Shown: positions 42,611 through 52,065 of the stretch, one piece after another
How the letters are laid out: every line of letters starts with the position of its first letter
How positions within the stretch are numbered: position 1 is the first letter of the stretch
NCBI GenBank assembly: GCA_005503215.1
Contig: SCNS01000021.1
Coordinates: 23,910-87,909 of the forward strand
DNA: 64,000 bases
Origin: Sphingomonadaceae bacterium 3R27C6
GTDB lineage: Bacteria; Pseudomonadota; Alphaproteobacteria; Sphingomonadales; Sphingomonadaceae
Reading direction: 5' to 3'
Position numbers and translations under genes: made by a program
Notes under the pieces: model-generated
What the model was told of the DNA's origin: nothing
Database searches by the model: none
The model's input: the letters and a program-made list of their open reading frames with translations, nothing else

Positions 42611-43285
42611 CTAGCCGCCGCGGCGGCGGAGCATCCGGGCGGTGGCCGACGTCTGGACGATGAACAGCGTCACGAGGATGCTTGAGACGACAATCGCGAA
42701 CAGGTCGAAGGCCGAGAAATTGGTGCCGTGGATGTCGCCGCCGCCGATGATCGGCATCGAAATCGTCATCGCCATCAGCATCAGGCGCAGCTCGGTCGGG
42801 CCGCCCGCCATATAGGACAGGCGGAATTCGCCGACGACCTTGGCGGCGATGAAGGTGTGGATCGACAGCAGGAAATAGCCGATCACCGCCATCAACGCGA
42901 CGTCGAGCCGCATATAGGGGCTCATCCCGATCGCGCTGATCATCAGCAATGTCGCGAGCGCATCGACGCTATGATCGACGAAATAGCCATAGTTCGGCCG
43001 CTCTATACCGCGCCAGCGCGCGAGGCTGCCGTCGAGCGAATCGCCGAACCAGTTGACGATATAGCCGACGAGCGAAAGCCCGAGCCATTCGCTGTCGAAC
43101 CAGCTGAGCACATAGCCCGCGGCAACCAGCACCGCGCCAGCGAAACCGAGCGTGGTGAGCTGATCGGGGGTCACCCAGCCCGGAAGGCGCGCGCATAACC
43201 AGTTGAGAAGACGGCGTTCGCTGCGCGCGAGGATATTCTGCTGGATGCGGACCGGCGCCTTGGCGACGGGTTCGAACTTGCTCAT
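42611..43285 (-). CDS. CDP-alcohol phosphatidyltransferase family protein
   Basis: A 224-residue membrane enzyme. The signature DSLDGSLARW, then GYFVDHSVDA, gives the DGxxAR...GxxxDxxxD metal site of enzymes that swap CMP in CDP-diacylglycerol for an alcohol. Six hydrophobic segments are visible. Which phospholipid it makes (phosphatidylinositol-, glycerol- or choline-like) cannot be told. The ATG at 43285 follows AAAGGG. A longer frame upstream, to 43507, is unsupported. Confidence 0.9.
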   Translation of the reverse strand: MSKFEPVAKAPVRIQQNILARSERRLLNWLCARLPGWVTPDQLTTLGFAGAVLVAAGYVLSWFDSEWLGLSLVGYIVNWFGDSLDGSLARWRGIERPNYGYFVDHSVDALATLLMISAIGMSPYMRLDVALMAVIGYFLLSIHTFIAAKVVGEFRLSYMAGGPTELRLMLMAMTISMPIIGGGDIHGTNFSAFDLFAIVVSSILVTLFIVQTSATARMLRRRGG

Positions 43286-43404
43286 GAGAACCCTTTGTTG
43301 CCGGCTGTCACAAAAGTGCCGGCCGGATGTCATCGCGGCGTCATAGAGGCAAAGTCGGGTTTGCGAAAGGGCGGGGCGGTCAGTGCGCCGCGTGCGTGCG
43401 ACGA

Positions 43405-43908
43405 TCAGTCCCGCCAGGGACCGATTTCGCCGACATCGCCGACGGCGCGATAGCGTACCGCGTCGTCGATCCAGGCAATCTCCCACATCGGCGCTGGGCG
43501 CGCCCATTCGCCGATCACGAACAGAGGCAGCTTGTTTGCGGCGACGAAAGCAAGGTCATCGGGGGTGGGGCCGGGGATGGTCGTTTCGTACCGCTGGTGA
43601 ATGCGGATGACCGCAAGCGTCGTCGCGGGCGGCGCCGGAAGCGACTGGCGCACGGGAAAGCCCATGCTCGCGGCGACGGCGGGATAGCCTTTGTCGTCGC
43701 GGGCGATCAGCAACACCTTGTCGGCGTTCGCATAGGGCCCGCCGACCGCGCGGCCGACCACCTTGCGCCCTGCAATCGCGGCAAATTCGCGCAGGTCGGT
43801 GTCGGCGACTGGCGATGGGCGCGCGGGCGCCGAAACGGCGGCGGCTTCGGGAGGCGCGGGGGCGGGATCGGCGGCGAGCGCTGCGGCGAACAGCAGCGCG
43901 GCGATCAA
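43405..43908 (-). CDS. Uncharacterised exported protein coupled to polA, possible JAB/DUF4329-like fold
   Basis: A 167-residue protein. The start (IAALLFAAALAADPAPAPPEAAA) is a signal peptide. The mature part has AVIRIHQRYETTIPGPTPDDLAFVAANKLPLFVIGEWA, whose H-then-P-S/T-xxD layout recalls JAB/DUF4329 domains, although the usual H-x-H is R-I-H, so a metal site would be incomplete. The TTG start at 43908 overlaps the polA stop as TTGA, an unusual coupling between a DNA polymerase and an exported protein. The family call is tentative. Confidence 0.65.
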   Translation of the reverse strand: MIAALLFAAALAADPAPAPPEAAAVSAPARPSPVADTDLREFAAIAGRKVVGRAVGGPYANADKVLLIARDDKGYPAVAASMGFPVRQSLPAPPATTLAVIRIHQRYETTIPGPTPDDLAFVAANKLPLFVIGEWARPAPMWEIAWIDDAVRYRAVGDVGEIGPWRD

Positions 43909-46715
43909 TGCGCTTCGCCCCAGCTCTTGCCGATGCCGACCTCGACCTCGAGCGGGACCGAGAGTTGGAGCGCGGGTTCGGCGGCGCCCGACATCACCGT
44001 GCGGATCACCGCGCCCGCGGCCTCGGCCTTGTCCTCGGGCGCCTCGAACACGAGTTCGTCGTGGACCTGCAGCAGCATACGGACGTCGGAGAGTCCGGCA
44101 TCCGCCAGCGCTTTCGGCATCCGCGCCATCGCGCGCTTGATCAGGTCGGCGCTCGTGCCCTGGATCGGCGCGTTGATCGCGGCACGTTCGCTGCCCGCGC
44201 GCTCGTTCTGGTTCGCCGCCTTGATGCGCGGGAACCAGGTTTTGCGGCCGAACAAGGTCTCGGTGTAACCCTTCGCGCGGGCACTATCGAGCGTGTCGGT
44301 GATATAGTCCGAAATCCCCGGGAACCGTTCGAAATAGCGCGCAATCAGCGCCTGCGCCTCGTCGGGCGTGACTTCGAGCCGGCCCGCGAGGCCCCAGCGC
44401 GAAATGCCATAGAGGATCGAGAAATTGACCGTCTTCGCCTTGCCGCGCGTGTCGCGGTTGACCTCGCCGAACAATTCGATCGCCGTCGCGCTGTGGATGT
44501 CGTCGCCGCGCGCAAAGGCTTCCTTGAGTTCGGGGACGTCGGCCATATGCGCCGCGAGCCGGAGCTCGATCTGGCTATAGTCGGCCGCGATCAGCACATG
44601 GCCGGGCGCCGCGATGAAGGCGTCGCGGATCTGGCGCCCGGTCTCGGTGCGGATCGGGATATTCTGCAAATTCGGGTCGGTCGACGACAAGCGCCCGGTC
44701 TGCGCGCCGACGAGGCTGTAGCTCGTGTGGACGCGCCCGGTCGTCGCGTTGATCTGCTGCTGCAGCGCGTCGGTATAGGTCGACTTCAGCTTCGCAAGCT
44801 GGCGCCATTCGAGGATCTTGCGCGCAATCGGCACGCCATCGCGCTCGAGCCGTTCCAGCTCGCTCTGGTCGGTCGACCAGTCGCCCGACTTGCCCTTGCG
44901 TCCGCCTTTGAGGCCGAGCTTGTCGAACAGGATCTCGCCGAGCTGCTTGGGGCTGCCGATCGCGAAGGGCTGCCCGGCGAGGCCGTGGATCTCGCCTTCG
45001 ATACGCAGCATCTCGTTGGCGAACTCGCCCGACAGGCGCGCGAGATATTCGCGGTCGACCATGATCCCGGCACGTTCCATGCCCTCGACGACCGCGGCGA
45101 GCGGACGGTCGACCATTTCGTAGATGCGCGTCCCGCCCTCGATGGGAAGACGGAGCTTGAGCAGCTTCCACAGGCGCAACGCGACGTCGGCATCCTCGGC
45201 GGCATATTCGGTGGCGCGATCGAGTTGCACTTCGGCAAAGCTGATCTGCGATTTGCCCGTCCCGCACATTTCCTTGAAGGTCAGGCAGGTGTGGTCGAGG
45301 TGGAGCTTGGCGAGCTCATCGAGTCCATGCTGGTGCTTGCCCGCGTCGAGCGCGAAGCTCATCACCAGCGTGTCGTCATAGGGGGCGACGGTAACGCCGT
45401 GCTGCGCGAGCACGCCGATGTCATATTTGAGGTTGTGCCCGACCTTCAGCACCGCTTCGTCGGAAAACAGCGCGTGCAGGCGGCCGAGCGCGTCGTCGAT
45501 CGGAATCTGCTCGGGCTTTTCGGCGAACATGTCGGTGCCGCCATGGCCGAGCGGGATATAACAGGCGCGGCCGGGCGCGGTCGCCATGCTGACCCCGACA
45601 AGGCGGCCGGTGACGCTGTCGAGGCTCGCGGTCTCGGTGTCGATCCCAACGACATGCGCGGCGCGCGCTTCGGCGATCCAGCGGTCGAGCGCCTCGACCG
45701 TCGTGACCGTCTCGTAGAGCGAACGGTCGATCGCGGGCATCGGTGGCAGCGTCGGTGTCGATGGTCCGGCGGGTGCAGCAACCGGCGCCGCGCTCGCGCG
45801 CGGCAGCGTCGGCGGACCGCCGGGGGTGCCGCCAAGGTCGAGCTTCGCCGACAGCGAACGGAAGCCGTGCTCGTCGAGGAAGGTCTTGAGCGGCAGCGGC
45901 GGGATCGCGCCGAGCTTGAGCGTGTCGAGCGCATCGGGCAGCGCGACGTCGCGCTTGAGGTCGACGAGGATGCGCGACAATTCGGCCATCGCGCGATGCT
46001 CGATCAGATTGTCGCGCAGCTTCGACGCCTTCATCCCCGCGGCGCCGTCGAGCGCGGCGGTGAGGTTGCCATATTCCTGGATCAGCTTGGTCGCGGTCTT
46101 CGGCCCCACGCCGCGTACACCGGGAACATTGTCGACGCTGTCGCCCATCAGCGCGAGCACGTCGCCGACGAGGTCGGGCGTGACGCCGAATTTCTCGTTC
46201 ACCGCTTCCAGCCCGAGGCGCACATTCTTCATCGTGTCGAGCATGTCGACCTGCGGGCCTTCGCCGGGTTCGCGGATCAGCTGCATCAAATCCTTGTCGG
46301 ACGAGACGATCGTGACGTCCCACCCTTCGCGCACCGCGGCCTCGGCGTAGCTCGCGATCAGGTCGTCGGCCTCGAAGCCTTCCATCTCGATGCACGGCAG
46401 CGAGAAAGCGCGCGTCGCGTCGCGGATCAGCGGAAATTGCGGGCGCAGATCCTCGGGTGGTTCGGGCCGGTTCGCCTTATACTGGTCGTAAATCTCGTTG
46501 CGGAACGACTGGCTCGAATGATCGAGGATCACCGCAAGGTGCGTCGGCCCGTCGGCGTCGTGCAGATCCTTCGCGAGCTTCCACAGCATCGTCGTGTAGC
46601 CATAGACCGCGCCGACGGGCACCCCCTTGGGGTTCGTCAGCGGCGGAAGGCGGTGATAGGCGCGGAAGATGTAGCTGGAGCCATCGACCAGATAGAGATG
46701 ATTCTTCTCGGACAT
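43905..46715 (-). CDS. polA: DNA polymerase I
   Basis: A 936-residue enzyme for gap filling and primer removal. All three domains are complete. The 5'-3' exonuclease spans about residues 1-300 (YLVDGSSYIFRAYH, EGFEADDLIASYA, GVRGVGPKTA). The 3'-5' exonuclease has GIDTETASLDS and VGHNLKYDI with YAAEDADVALRLW, so proofreading residues are present. The polymerase has DYSQIELRL (motif A), KTVNFSILYG (motif B) and QVHDELVFE (motif C). A GCTACATC box 14 bases before the ATG suggests a leaderless transcript. It is coupled to the exported-protein gene downstream. Confidence 0.98.
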   Translation of the reverse strand: MSEKNHLYLVDGSSYIFRAYHRLPPLTNPKGVPVGAVYGYTTMLWKLAKDLHDADGPTHLAVILDHSSQSFRNEIYDQYKANRPEPPEDLRPQFPLIRDATRAFSLPCIEMEGFEADDLIASYAEAAVREGWDVTIVSSDKDLMQLIREPGEGPQVDMLDTMKNVRLGLEAVNEKFGVTPDLVGDVLALMGDSVDNVPGVRGVGPKTATKLIQEYGNLTAALDGAAGMKASKLRDNLIEHRAMAELSRILVDLKRDVALPDALDTLKLGAIPPLPLKTFLDEHGFRSLSAKLDLGGTPGGPPTLPRASAAPVAAPAGPSTPTLPPMPAIDRSLYETVTTVEALDRWIAEARAAHVVGIDTETASLDSVTGRLVGVSMATAPGRACYIPLGHGGTDMFAEKPEQIPIDDALGRLHALFSDEAVLKVGHNLKYDIGVLAQHGVTVAPYDDTLVMSFALDAGKHQHGLDELAKLHLDHTCLTFKEMCGTGKSQISFAEVQLDRATEYAAEDADVALRLWKLLKLRLPIEGGTRIYEMVDRPLAAVVEGMERAGIMVDREYLARLSGEFANEMLRIEGEIHGLAGQPFAIGSPKQLGEILFDKLGLKGGRKGKSGDWSTDQSELERLERDGVPIARKILEWRQLAKLKSTYTDALQQQINATTGRVHTSYSLVGAQTGRLSSTDPNLQNIPIRTETGRQIRDAFIAAPGHVLIAADYSQIELRLAAHMADVPELKEAFARGDDIHSATAIELFGEVNRDTRGKAKTVNFSILYGISRWGLAGRLEVTPDEAQALIARYFERFPGISDYITDTLDSARAKGYTETLFGRKTWFPRIKAANQNERAGSERAAINAPIQGTSADLIKRAMARMPKALADAGLSDVRMLLQVHDELVFEAPEDKAEAAGAVIRTVMSGAAEPALQLSVPLEVEVGIGKSWGEAH

Positions 46716-46721
46716 GGCGCG

Positions 46722-46729
46722 GATGTAGC
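46722..46729 (-). promoter_or_regulatory. Candidate polA -10 box
   Basis: GCTACATC on the minus strand is an exact match to the alphaproteobacterial GCTANAWC element and lies six bases ahead of the polA ATG (46715). A -35 partner is poor, so the assignment is tentative. Confidence 0.35.
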
Positions 46730-46790
46730 AGGGGAGGTGCGGGCGGCCTAGGGCCGCTCGTCGATTGCGGCGATACGCCGGGAAGCGGGC

Positions 46791-47657
46791 CTATTCGGCG
46801 GGAACTTCGACTCTGCTGTTGATATAATCGGCGAGCGCGACGCGCCCGCGCCACGCATCTTCGGGCATGTCGAAGCCCTCGTCGAGGCTCGCGGCGGTCA
46901 TCCGCGCATAGGAGACGGCGGCAGCGTCCGAAAAACCGAATTCCCGAAATGCCTCCTCCCAACGTTCGCGCGGAACGACGTCGAGCTCTACCGGCCGTCC
47001 CAAGGCCGCCGCGAAGGCCGTTGCGACTTCGGAAGACGTATAGCGCCGCGGGCCTTCGGCATATCGGATGCCGACGTCGTCGAGCGGAGACATAAGGCGT
47101 GCGGCCGCCAGTTCGCCAAGGTCCTGGGGCGCCACCATCGGGATTGCGAGATCGGCCGGGAACATCGTCGGCAATTTTCCTGTGTCGCGTGCCGATGCCA
47201 GAAAGCCGTCCCAATTGCTCATATAATAGCCCGCGCGATTGATCGCTGCGGGGATCGGCTGTCGGTGCAGACCCTCCTCCAGTTCCCAGAGGACGTTCAG
47301 ATCGCCGATGTACCGGCCGGGTTGAGCGCCGCCAGTCGATTCCGCAACGATCTTTTCGAGCCCCGATCCGTCGAGCGCAGCAAGGATATTGGCGACGGTA
47401 TGCCGTTCGACCCTGTCGGTATTCGTCGAGGTATCGGCGGGCGGGTTGAGCAGGAAGGCGCGCCGCCCGCGGCGAAGCGCCGCCCGCAACGATGCGACAT
47501 CTTCGACATCGGCTTCGGCGATGTTCGCGCCCCTGGCTTCCCATTCGGGGGCATGGTCGGCATTGCGCGTGACAATGGTGACCTGTTCACCGCGCGCAAG
47601 CAGCGCTTTTGCAGTCGCCGAGCCGACGTGGCCCGTTCCGCCCATAATCACATACAT
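46791..47657 (-). CDS. NmrA-like NAD(P)-binding protein
   Basis: A 288-residue atypical SDR. The start MYVIMGGTGHVGSATAKALL is the dinucleotide loop GxxGxxG; VTIVTRNADHAPEW follows the second strand. The remainder (FLLNPPADT, AESTGGAQPG, NRAGYYMSNW, YTSSEVATAFAAALGRPV) matches NmrA/YtfG-type proteins, which either reduce quinones or sense redox cofactors. The catalytic tyrosine-lysine pair of SDRs is not evident. The ATG at 47657 was chosen for its fit to the Rossmann start. It stands alone upstream of polA on the same strand, 75 bases away. Confidence 0.88.
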   Translation of the reverse strand: MYVIMGGTGHVGSATAKALLARGEQVTIVTRNADHAPEWEARGANIAEADVEDVASLRAALRRGRRAFLLNPPADTSTNTDRVERHTVANILAALDGSGLEKIVAESTGGAQPGRYIGDLNVLWELEEGLHRQPIPAAINRAGYYMSNWDGFLASARDTGKLPTMFPADLAIPMVAPQDLGELAAARLMSPLDDVGIRYAEGPRRYTSSEVATAFAAALGRPVELDVVPRERWEEAFREFGFSDAAAVSYARMTAASLDEGFDMPEDAWRGRVALADYINSRVEVPAE

Positions 47658-47770
47658 GACTCGTCTCCTGCCGGTCCGTCGGAATGACAATGAATCTGCG
47701 CCGCCGGAGTTGCGGACCATGCCCGGTCTCGCCGCCCGAATAGGGCGGCCCGCCTGTTTTGACCGTAAGA

Positions 47771-48427
47771 TCAGGCGCGCGTGCGCCACCGCTCGACCCC
47801 CTGCCAGCCGAGCCACGCCGCAAGCGGCAACCCGACCGCGCCGAGCATCAGCAGTTCGGACGAAGCCTGCTCGACCGCCGCCGCGCCGATCGCGGCGAAG
47901 AGCATCGCGACGCCGAGGTTGGCGAGCGCCATGACGAGCGCGAAGCGCGCGAAGGACATCGCCGCGATGCCGCTGGCCATCGCGGTCAATTCGCAAAGGA
48001 GCGGGACCGGGCGCGAGAGGATGAGGGCGATTGGGCCGATGCGTTCGGCGAGTTCGTGCGCGTGGCCCAGATCACCGGCGCTGAGGAACCGCTGGGCTAG
48101 CGGCCGCGCCGCCCAGCGCCCGACGGCGTAGCCGGCAAGGCTTCCCCCCATTAGCCCCAGCCAGATGATAAATGTGCCGATCGCGAACCCGAAAGCCGCA
48201 CCCGCCAGCGTATTGGTCACGCCGTTGGGCACCGGCAGGAAGACATCGAGCGTCAGCGCGCCAACGATCAGCGCCGCGGCGGCGAGGGGCCGCTCATCGG
48301 CCGCAGCGAGGACGCGGTCGCTCACCGCGATAAATTCGTCGCGGAAGATCAGCGGCACGCCGACGATCGACAACAGCAACGCCGCGATGACCAGCCAGCG
48401 GATCAGCGGGGTAGGGCGCTGGGCCAT
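47771..48427 (-). CDS. VTT-domain (TVP38/DedA-like) membrane protein
   Basis: A 218-residue protein with five to six hydrophobic segments. LDVFLPVPNGVTNTLAGAAFGFAIGTFIIWLGLMGGSLAGYAVGRW followed by RPVPLLCELTAMASGIAAMS matches the VTT (SNARE-associated) domain, a family linked to phospholipid scrambling or undecaprenyl-phosphate recycling. Its first motif has the P-x-P-N form in place of the usual E/D. It follows purT by 17 bases on the same strand and is probably cotranscribed. Confidence 0.88.
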   Translation of the reverse strand: MAQRPTPLIRWLVIAALLLSIVGVPLIFRDEFIAVSDRVLAAADERPLAAAALIVGALTLDVFLPVPNGVTNTLAGAAFGFAIGTFIIWLGLMGGSLAGYAVGRWAARPLAQRFLSAGDLGHAHELAERIGPIALILSRPVPLLCELTAMASGIAAMSFARFALVMALANLGVAMLFAAIGAAAVEQASSELLMLGAVGLPLAAWLGWQGVERWRTRA

Positions 48428-48444
48428 GCCCCCTGCTTAGCGCG

Positions 48445-49626
48445 TCAGCCCCGATAGTCGATATGGAGCTTTGCCGCCGCCGCGACCGCTGCGGCGCGCG
48501 CATCGTCGGTGGTGCCGCCGGCAACCTTCGCCAGCGCGACACCCATGCGGCGATACGGCCGCGTCACCGGCTTGCCGAAGATGCGCGCATCGACGGCGGT
48601 TTCGCTGTTCGGCGCGGTCAGCGCCTCGGCAAGCCCGGTAATCGCAAAATCCGCCGCATCGCGATCGGAGAGCAGCACCGCACTTGCGCTGGCGTCGGGC
48701 ACCGCGATCGCGGGGATCGGCAGGCCGAGGATCGCGCGCGCGTGCAGGTCGAATTCGGACAGCGACTGCGAGATCAGCGTGACCATGCCGGTGTCGTGCG
48801 GGCGGGGTGAGAGTTCGGAGAAGATGACTTCGTCGCCCTTCACGAAATATTCGACCCCGAAGATGCCGTGGCCGCCGAGGGCATCGACGACCTTCGTCGC
48901 CATCGCCTGCGCCGCGGCGAGCGCGGCATCGGACATCGCGGCGGGCTGCCAGCTTTCGCGATAATCGCCGCGCTCCTGCCGGTGGCCGATCGGCGGGCAG
49001 AAGCTCACGCCATCCTTGTGGCGGACGGTGAGCAGGGTGATCTCGTAATCGAAGTCGATAAACGCCTCGGCGATCACGCGCAGCCGGTCGCCGCGCATGC
49101 CGGCGGCGGCATAGTCCCACGCGGCGGCTATGCCGGCGGCGTCCCTGACCGTGCTCTGGCCCTTGCCCGATGACGACATGACCGGTTTCACGACGAGCGG
49201 AAAGCCGATGCGCTCCGCCGCCGCGACCAGTTCCTCGCGGCTCGTTGCATATTCGAAGGTCGAGGTCTTGAGACCGAGTTCGCTCGCGGCGAGGTCGCGG
49301 ATCGCGTCGCGGTTCATCGTTAGCTGCGCCGCGCGCGCCGAGGGCACGACATGGAAACCCTCGGCTTCGACTTCGGCGAGGATTTCGGTGCGGATCGCCT
49401 CGACCTCGGGCACGATATGGTCGGGGCGATGCTTTGCGATCGTCGCGCGCAGCGCGTCGCCGTCGAGCATCGAAAACACTTCATAGCCGTCGGCGACCTG
49501 CATCGCGGGCGCGCCCTCATAGCTGTCGCACGCGATCACGCGGCACCCGAGCCGCTTCGCCGAAATCACGAATTCGCGCCCGAGTTCGCCCGAACCGAGG
49601 AGAAGGATGGTGGCGGTGGGGGTCAT
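48445..49626 (-). CDS. purT: Formate-dependent phosphoribosylglycinamide formyltransferase (GAR transformylase 2)
   Basis: A 393-residue ATP-grasp enzyme that uses formate and ATP for the third step of purine synthesis. It begins [23 protein letters not shown], with [28 protein letters not shown] (the ATP-grasp lysine loop), [32 protein letters not shown], and a C-terminal [11 protein letters not shown]. It is divergent from ogt, with 116 bases between, and heads a two-gene unit with the VTT protein. Confidence 0.96.
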   Translation of the reverse strand: MTPTATILLLGSGELGREFVISAKRLGCRVIACDSYEGAPAMQVADGYEVFSMLDGDALRATIAKHRPDHIVPEVEAIRTEILAEVEAEGFHVVPSARAAQLTMNRDAIRDLAASELGLKTSTFEYATSREELVAAAERIGFPLVVKPVMSSSGKGQSTVRDAAGIAAAWDYAAAGMRGDRLRVIAEAFIDFDYEITLLTVRHKDGVSFCPPIGHRQERGDYRESWQPAAMSDAALAAAQAMATKVVDALGGHGIFGVEYFVKGDEVIFSELSPRPHDTGMVTLISQSLSEFDLHARAILGLPIPAIAVPDASASAVLLSDRDAADFAITGLAEALTAPNSETAVDARIFGKPVTRPYRRMGVALAKVAGGTTDDARAAAVAAAAKLHIDYRG

Positions 49627-49742
49627 GCAAAAACTTTCCATCGACGTTGGGCGCAAGATTCGGGACGCATCGCTGCGCGGCCTCCGCCATAGGAATTTCA
49701 GCATCAAAGTGCGACAGCGAATGACATCCAAAGGAACATCCC

Positions 49743-50225
49743 GTGACCTATTATTCCAAAACCATCTGGTCGCCGGTCGGCGAATTGACCCTCGTCGCCG
49801 ACGATCGGGGCCTCGCCGCGATCCTGTGGGAGAATGACAAGCCCAACCGGGTCCGGCTCGGCACACTCACCGAAAAGGCCGACCATCCGGTCCTGCTCGA
49901 AACCGAGCGGCAACTTGGCGAATATTTCGCGGGCAAACGACGCACCTTTGACGTACCTTTGTCCTTCGCCGGGACCGAGTTCCAGAAGCGCGTCTGGGCC
50001 GCCTTGCTCGCCATCCCGTTCGGCGAGACGCGCAGCTATGGCGAGATCGCCGACCAGCTCGGCGCTCCCGGAGCTTCGCGCGCGGTCGGCGCCGCCAACG
50101 GCCGCAATCCGATTTCGATCATTGCGCCGTGCCACCGCGTCGTCGGATCGACCGGCAAGCTGACAGGCTTCGCCGGCGGGCTCGAGGCGAAGGCGTTCCT
50201 GCTCGATCTCGAACGAGCGGCTTAA
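49743..50225 (+). CDS. ogt: Methylated-DNA--[protein]-cysteine S-methyltransferase
   Basis: A 160-residue suicide repair protein for O6-methylguanine and O4-methylthymine. The active cysteine is residue 130 in [19 protein letters not shown]. The helix-turn-helix part [24 protein letters not shown] and the asparagine hinge [10 protein letters not shown] are typical. The GTG start is supported by AAAGGA six to seven bases upstream. There is no Ada N-terminal domain, so it is not inducible in the Ada manner. The stop overlaps the convergent MFS gene stop by four bases. Confidence 0.95.
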   Translation: MTYYSKTIWSPVGELTLVADDRGLAAILWENDKPNRVRLGTLTEKADHPVLLETERQLGEYFAGKRRTFDVPLSFAGTEFQKRVWAALLAIPFGETRSYGEIADQLGAPGASRAVGAANGRNPISIIAPCHRVVGSTGKLTGFAGGLEAKAFLLDLERAA

Positions 50226-51457
50226 AGTTCGAGCGTGCGGATTTCGGGGATGAGCTTCCACCACAGCACCGTCCCCAGCAGCGACAGGCCGGCCGCCGCC
50301 CCAAAGGCATAACCATAGCCGCCGAGATAATCGACGATCAGCCCGGTGACGATCGGGCCGACGATCCCCGAAATATTGCCGAGCGCATTCTGCACCCCCA
50401 TCCAGCTGCCCGCCGCGCGCGGCCCCGCGAAAATCTGCCCGACGGCGAAGATGTTCGTGGCGATCAGCCCGGCTCCGAAGCCCGCGACCGCCAGCCACAG
50501 CGCGAGCATCGCATAGCCATCCGCGACCGCGATGCCGGCGGTCGCCGTGCCGATGGCGAGCTGCCCCGCGATCATCAGCCAGCGGCGCACCTCGCCCTCA
50601 TTGGCGCCCTTCGCGACCATGCGGTCGGACAGCCAGCCGCCCGCGAGCGCGACGATCCCCTGCGTCGTGAAGCTCAGCGTCGTCAGCGCGGTCATCTCGC
50701 CGATCGAATAGCCGCGCGTATTGACGAGGTAGAGCGGCAGCCAGGCGAGCAGGAAATAGAAACCGTAGTTCGACAGGAAATGGACCGCGCTCATCTTCCA
50801 CAGCGCCGGCACGCGGAGCAGGCGGCGGATCGATACGCGCTCACTCACCGGCACGGCGGCTGCGCGTGCGCGCATCGACGCCGCGGCGAATTGCCAGGGG
50901 ATGAGCCACAGCAAGGTCACTGCGCCGAAAATCCAGAAGACCGGCCGCCAGCCCCATTCGCCGAGAATCGCGCCGCCCGCGAGCACGCCGACCGCGGGGC
51001 CGAAAGCGATCGCGGCGGCCACCGCGGCATTGGCGATCCCGCGCCGCTCGGCGGGGACTTCGGCGGCGAAAATCTTGGTGCTGCCGGGAAAGGCGATACT
51101 CTCGCCCAGCCCGAGGAACAGCCGCAGGACGACCAGCGATATCAGCCCGCCCGCGAAACCGGTGAGCGCGGTGCTGATCGCCCAGATCGCGACGCCGAGC
51201 GCAAAGACGCGGTAGACGCAGAAACGGTCGCAGAGCCAGCCGACGAAGAGGCAGGCGGGGGCGTAGACCCAGAAAAAGGCCGAGACCGCGAGGCCGAACC
51301 CCGTCGCCGACAGCCCCAGCTCGTCCTTCATCAGCGGCGCCGCGACCCCGATCGCGCCGCGATCGACATAGTTGAGCAGCACCGAAAGCGCGATCAGGAC
51401 GACGATCCAAGTCACCCGCTTTCCGTCAGCCCGGCCTTCGATCGATTGTGTCGCCAT
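50222..51457 (-). CDS. MFS transporter, anion:cation symporter (ACS)-like
   Basis: A 411-residue protein with twelve predicted helices. The opening LLNYVDRGAIGVAAPLMKDELGL, the loop GWLCDRFCVYRVF, LRLFLGLGESIAFPGSTKIFA, and PAERRGIANA, followed by LGEWGWRPVFWIFGA, fit the ACS family, whose members bring in organic acids or sugar acids. The substrate is unknown. The ATG at 51457 follows GGGAG. A perfect 8-bp dyad at 51470-51487 lies just upstream. Confidence 0.92.
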   Translation of the reverse strand: MATQSIEGRADGKRVTWIVVLIALSVLLNYVDRGAIGVAAPLMKDELGLSATGFGLAVSAFFWVYAPACLFVGWLCDRFCVYRVFALGVAIWAISTALTGFAGGLISLVVLRLFLGLGESIAFPGSTKIFAAEVPAERRGIANAAVAAAIAFGPAVGVLAGGAILGEWGWRPVFWIFGAVTLLWLIPWQFAAASMRARAAAVPVSERVSIRRLLRVPALWKMSAVHFLSNYGFYFLLAWLPLYLVNTRGYSIGEMTALTTLSFTTQGIVALAGGWLSDRMVAKGANEGEVRRWLMIAGQLAIGTATAGIAVADGYAMLALWLAVAGFGAGLIATNIFAVGQIFAGPRAAGSWMGVQNALGNISGIVGPIVTGLIVDYLGGYGYAFGAAAGLSLLGTVLWWKLIPEIRTLEL

Positions 51458-51469
51458 ATTCAGAGGCTC

Positions 51470-51487
51470 CCCTGTCCGGGGACAGGG
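51470..51487. promoter_or_regulatory. Dyad upstream of the MFS gene
   Basis: CCCTGTCC-GG-GGACAGGG is a perfect 8+8 repeat 13 bases before the MFS start and about 105 bases before the divergent SnoaL-like gene. It may be an operator or a 5' hairpin. No regulator gene is adjacent except the AraC-type gene at 52066. Confidence 0.4.
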
Positions 51488-51591
51488 CTACCAGATGACG
51501 GGCCGCGCGCTAGCGAAAATCGGCGCACGTTTGTTCAACGCGTTCACCGTCCCGCCCGCTATTCTTTCCGCAGCATCATGGGAGAAAGCAG

Positions 51592-52023
51592 ATGGCCGCC
51601 ACCGCACAAATCGAACGCCCCCTGTCCGTCGCCGCCCTGTTCGACCGCTATCATGTCGGCTGGGAAACGAAGGACCCCGACCTGATCGCCTCGCTCCATT
51701 CGCAGGACACGGTCTTCGCGCTCCACGACGGCACCGAGCCCGTAACCGGGCGCGAGCGGCTGCGCGAGCATTGCCGGCAATTGTTCGCGACCTTCGACTT
51801 CACGCAGGACATGGGACGGCGGCTCTACGGCGACGACCATTGGGTGTTCGAATGGACGATGCTGCTTTTGCTCACCGAACCGGGCGGCGCGCCTTTTGTC
51901 GCACGCGTCGGGATGCTCGACGTCGTCACGCTGAACGATGCGGGCGAGGTGGTGCGCAAGGATGTCTATCCGAACGGACGCGAGATGCACGGCGCCTTCG
52001 TGCGCGCCGGGATCGACCGCTAG
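51592..52023 (+). CDS. SnoaL-like / NTF2-fold protein
   Basis: A 143-residue single-domain protein. The start AALFDRYHVGWETKDPDLIASLHSQDTVFALHDGTEPVTGRE is typical of SnoaL-like polyketide-cyclase or NTF2-like folds, with VVTLNDAGEVVRKDVY near the end. Function is unknown; such proteins act as small isomerases or hydratases or bind ligands. The ATG at 51592 follows GGGAGAAAG. It lies 42 bases ahead of the AraC-type gene and may be cotranscribed with it. Confidence 0.85.
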   Translation: MAATAQIERPLSVAALFDRYHVGWETKDPDLIASLHSQDTVFALHDGTEPVTGRERLREHCRQLFATFDFTQDMGRRLYGDDHWVFEWTMLLLLTEPGGAPFVARVGMLDVVTLNDAGEVVRKDVYPNGREMHGAFVRAGIDR

Positions 52024-52065
52024 CGGCGCTTGCGCGCGGCGCCCGACCGGCAGATAGTTGCCGCG

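Noticed and set aside
43815..46751. A nearly 1000-codon open frame antisense to polA
   Set aside because: Its product is Arg/Glu/Asp-rich without any domain, and polA on the other strand is complete. Long antisense frames are expected in high-G+C DNA.
46718..46790. Full polA promoter with -35 box
   Set aside because: Only the GCTACATC box is convincing; no TTG-type element lies at a suitable distance.
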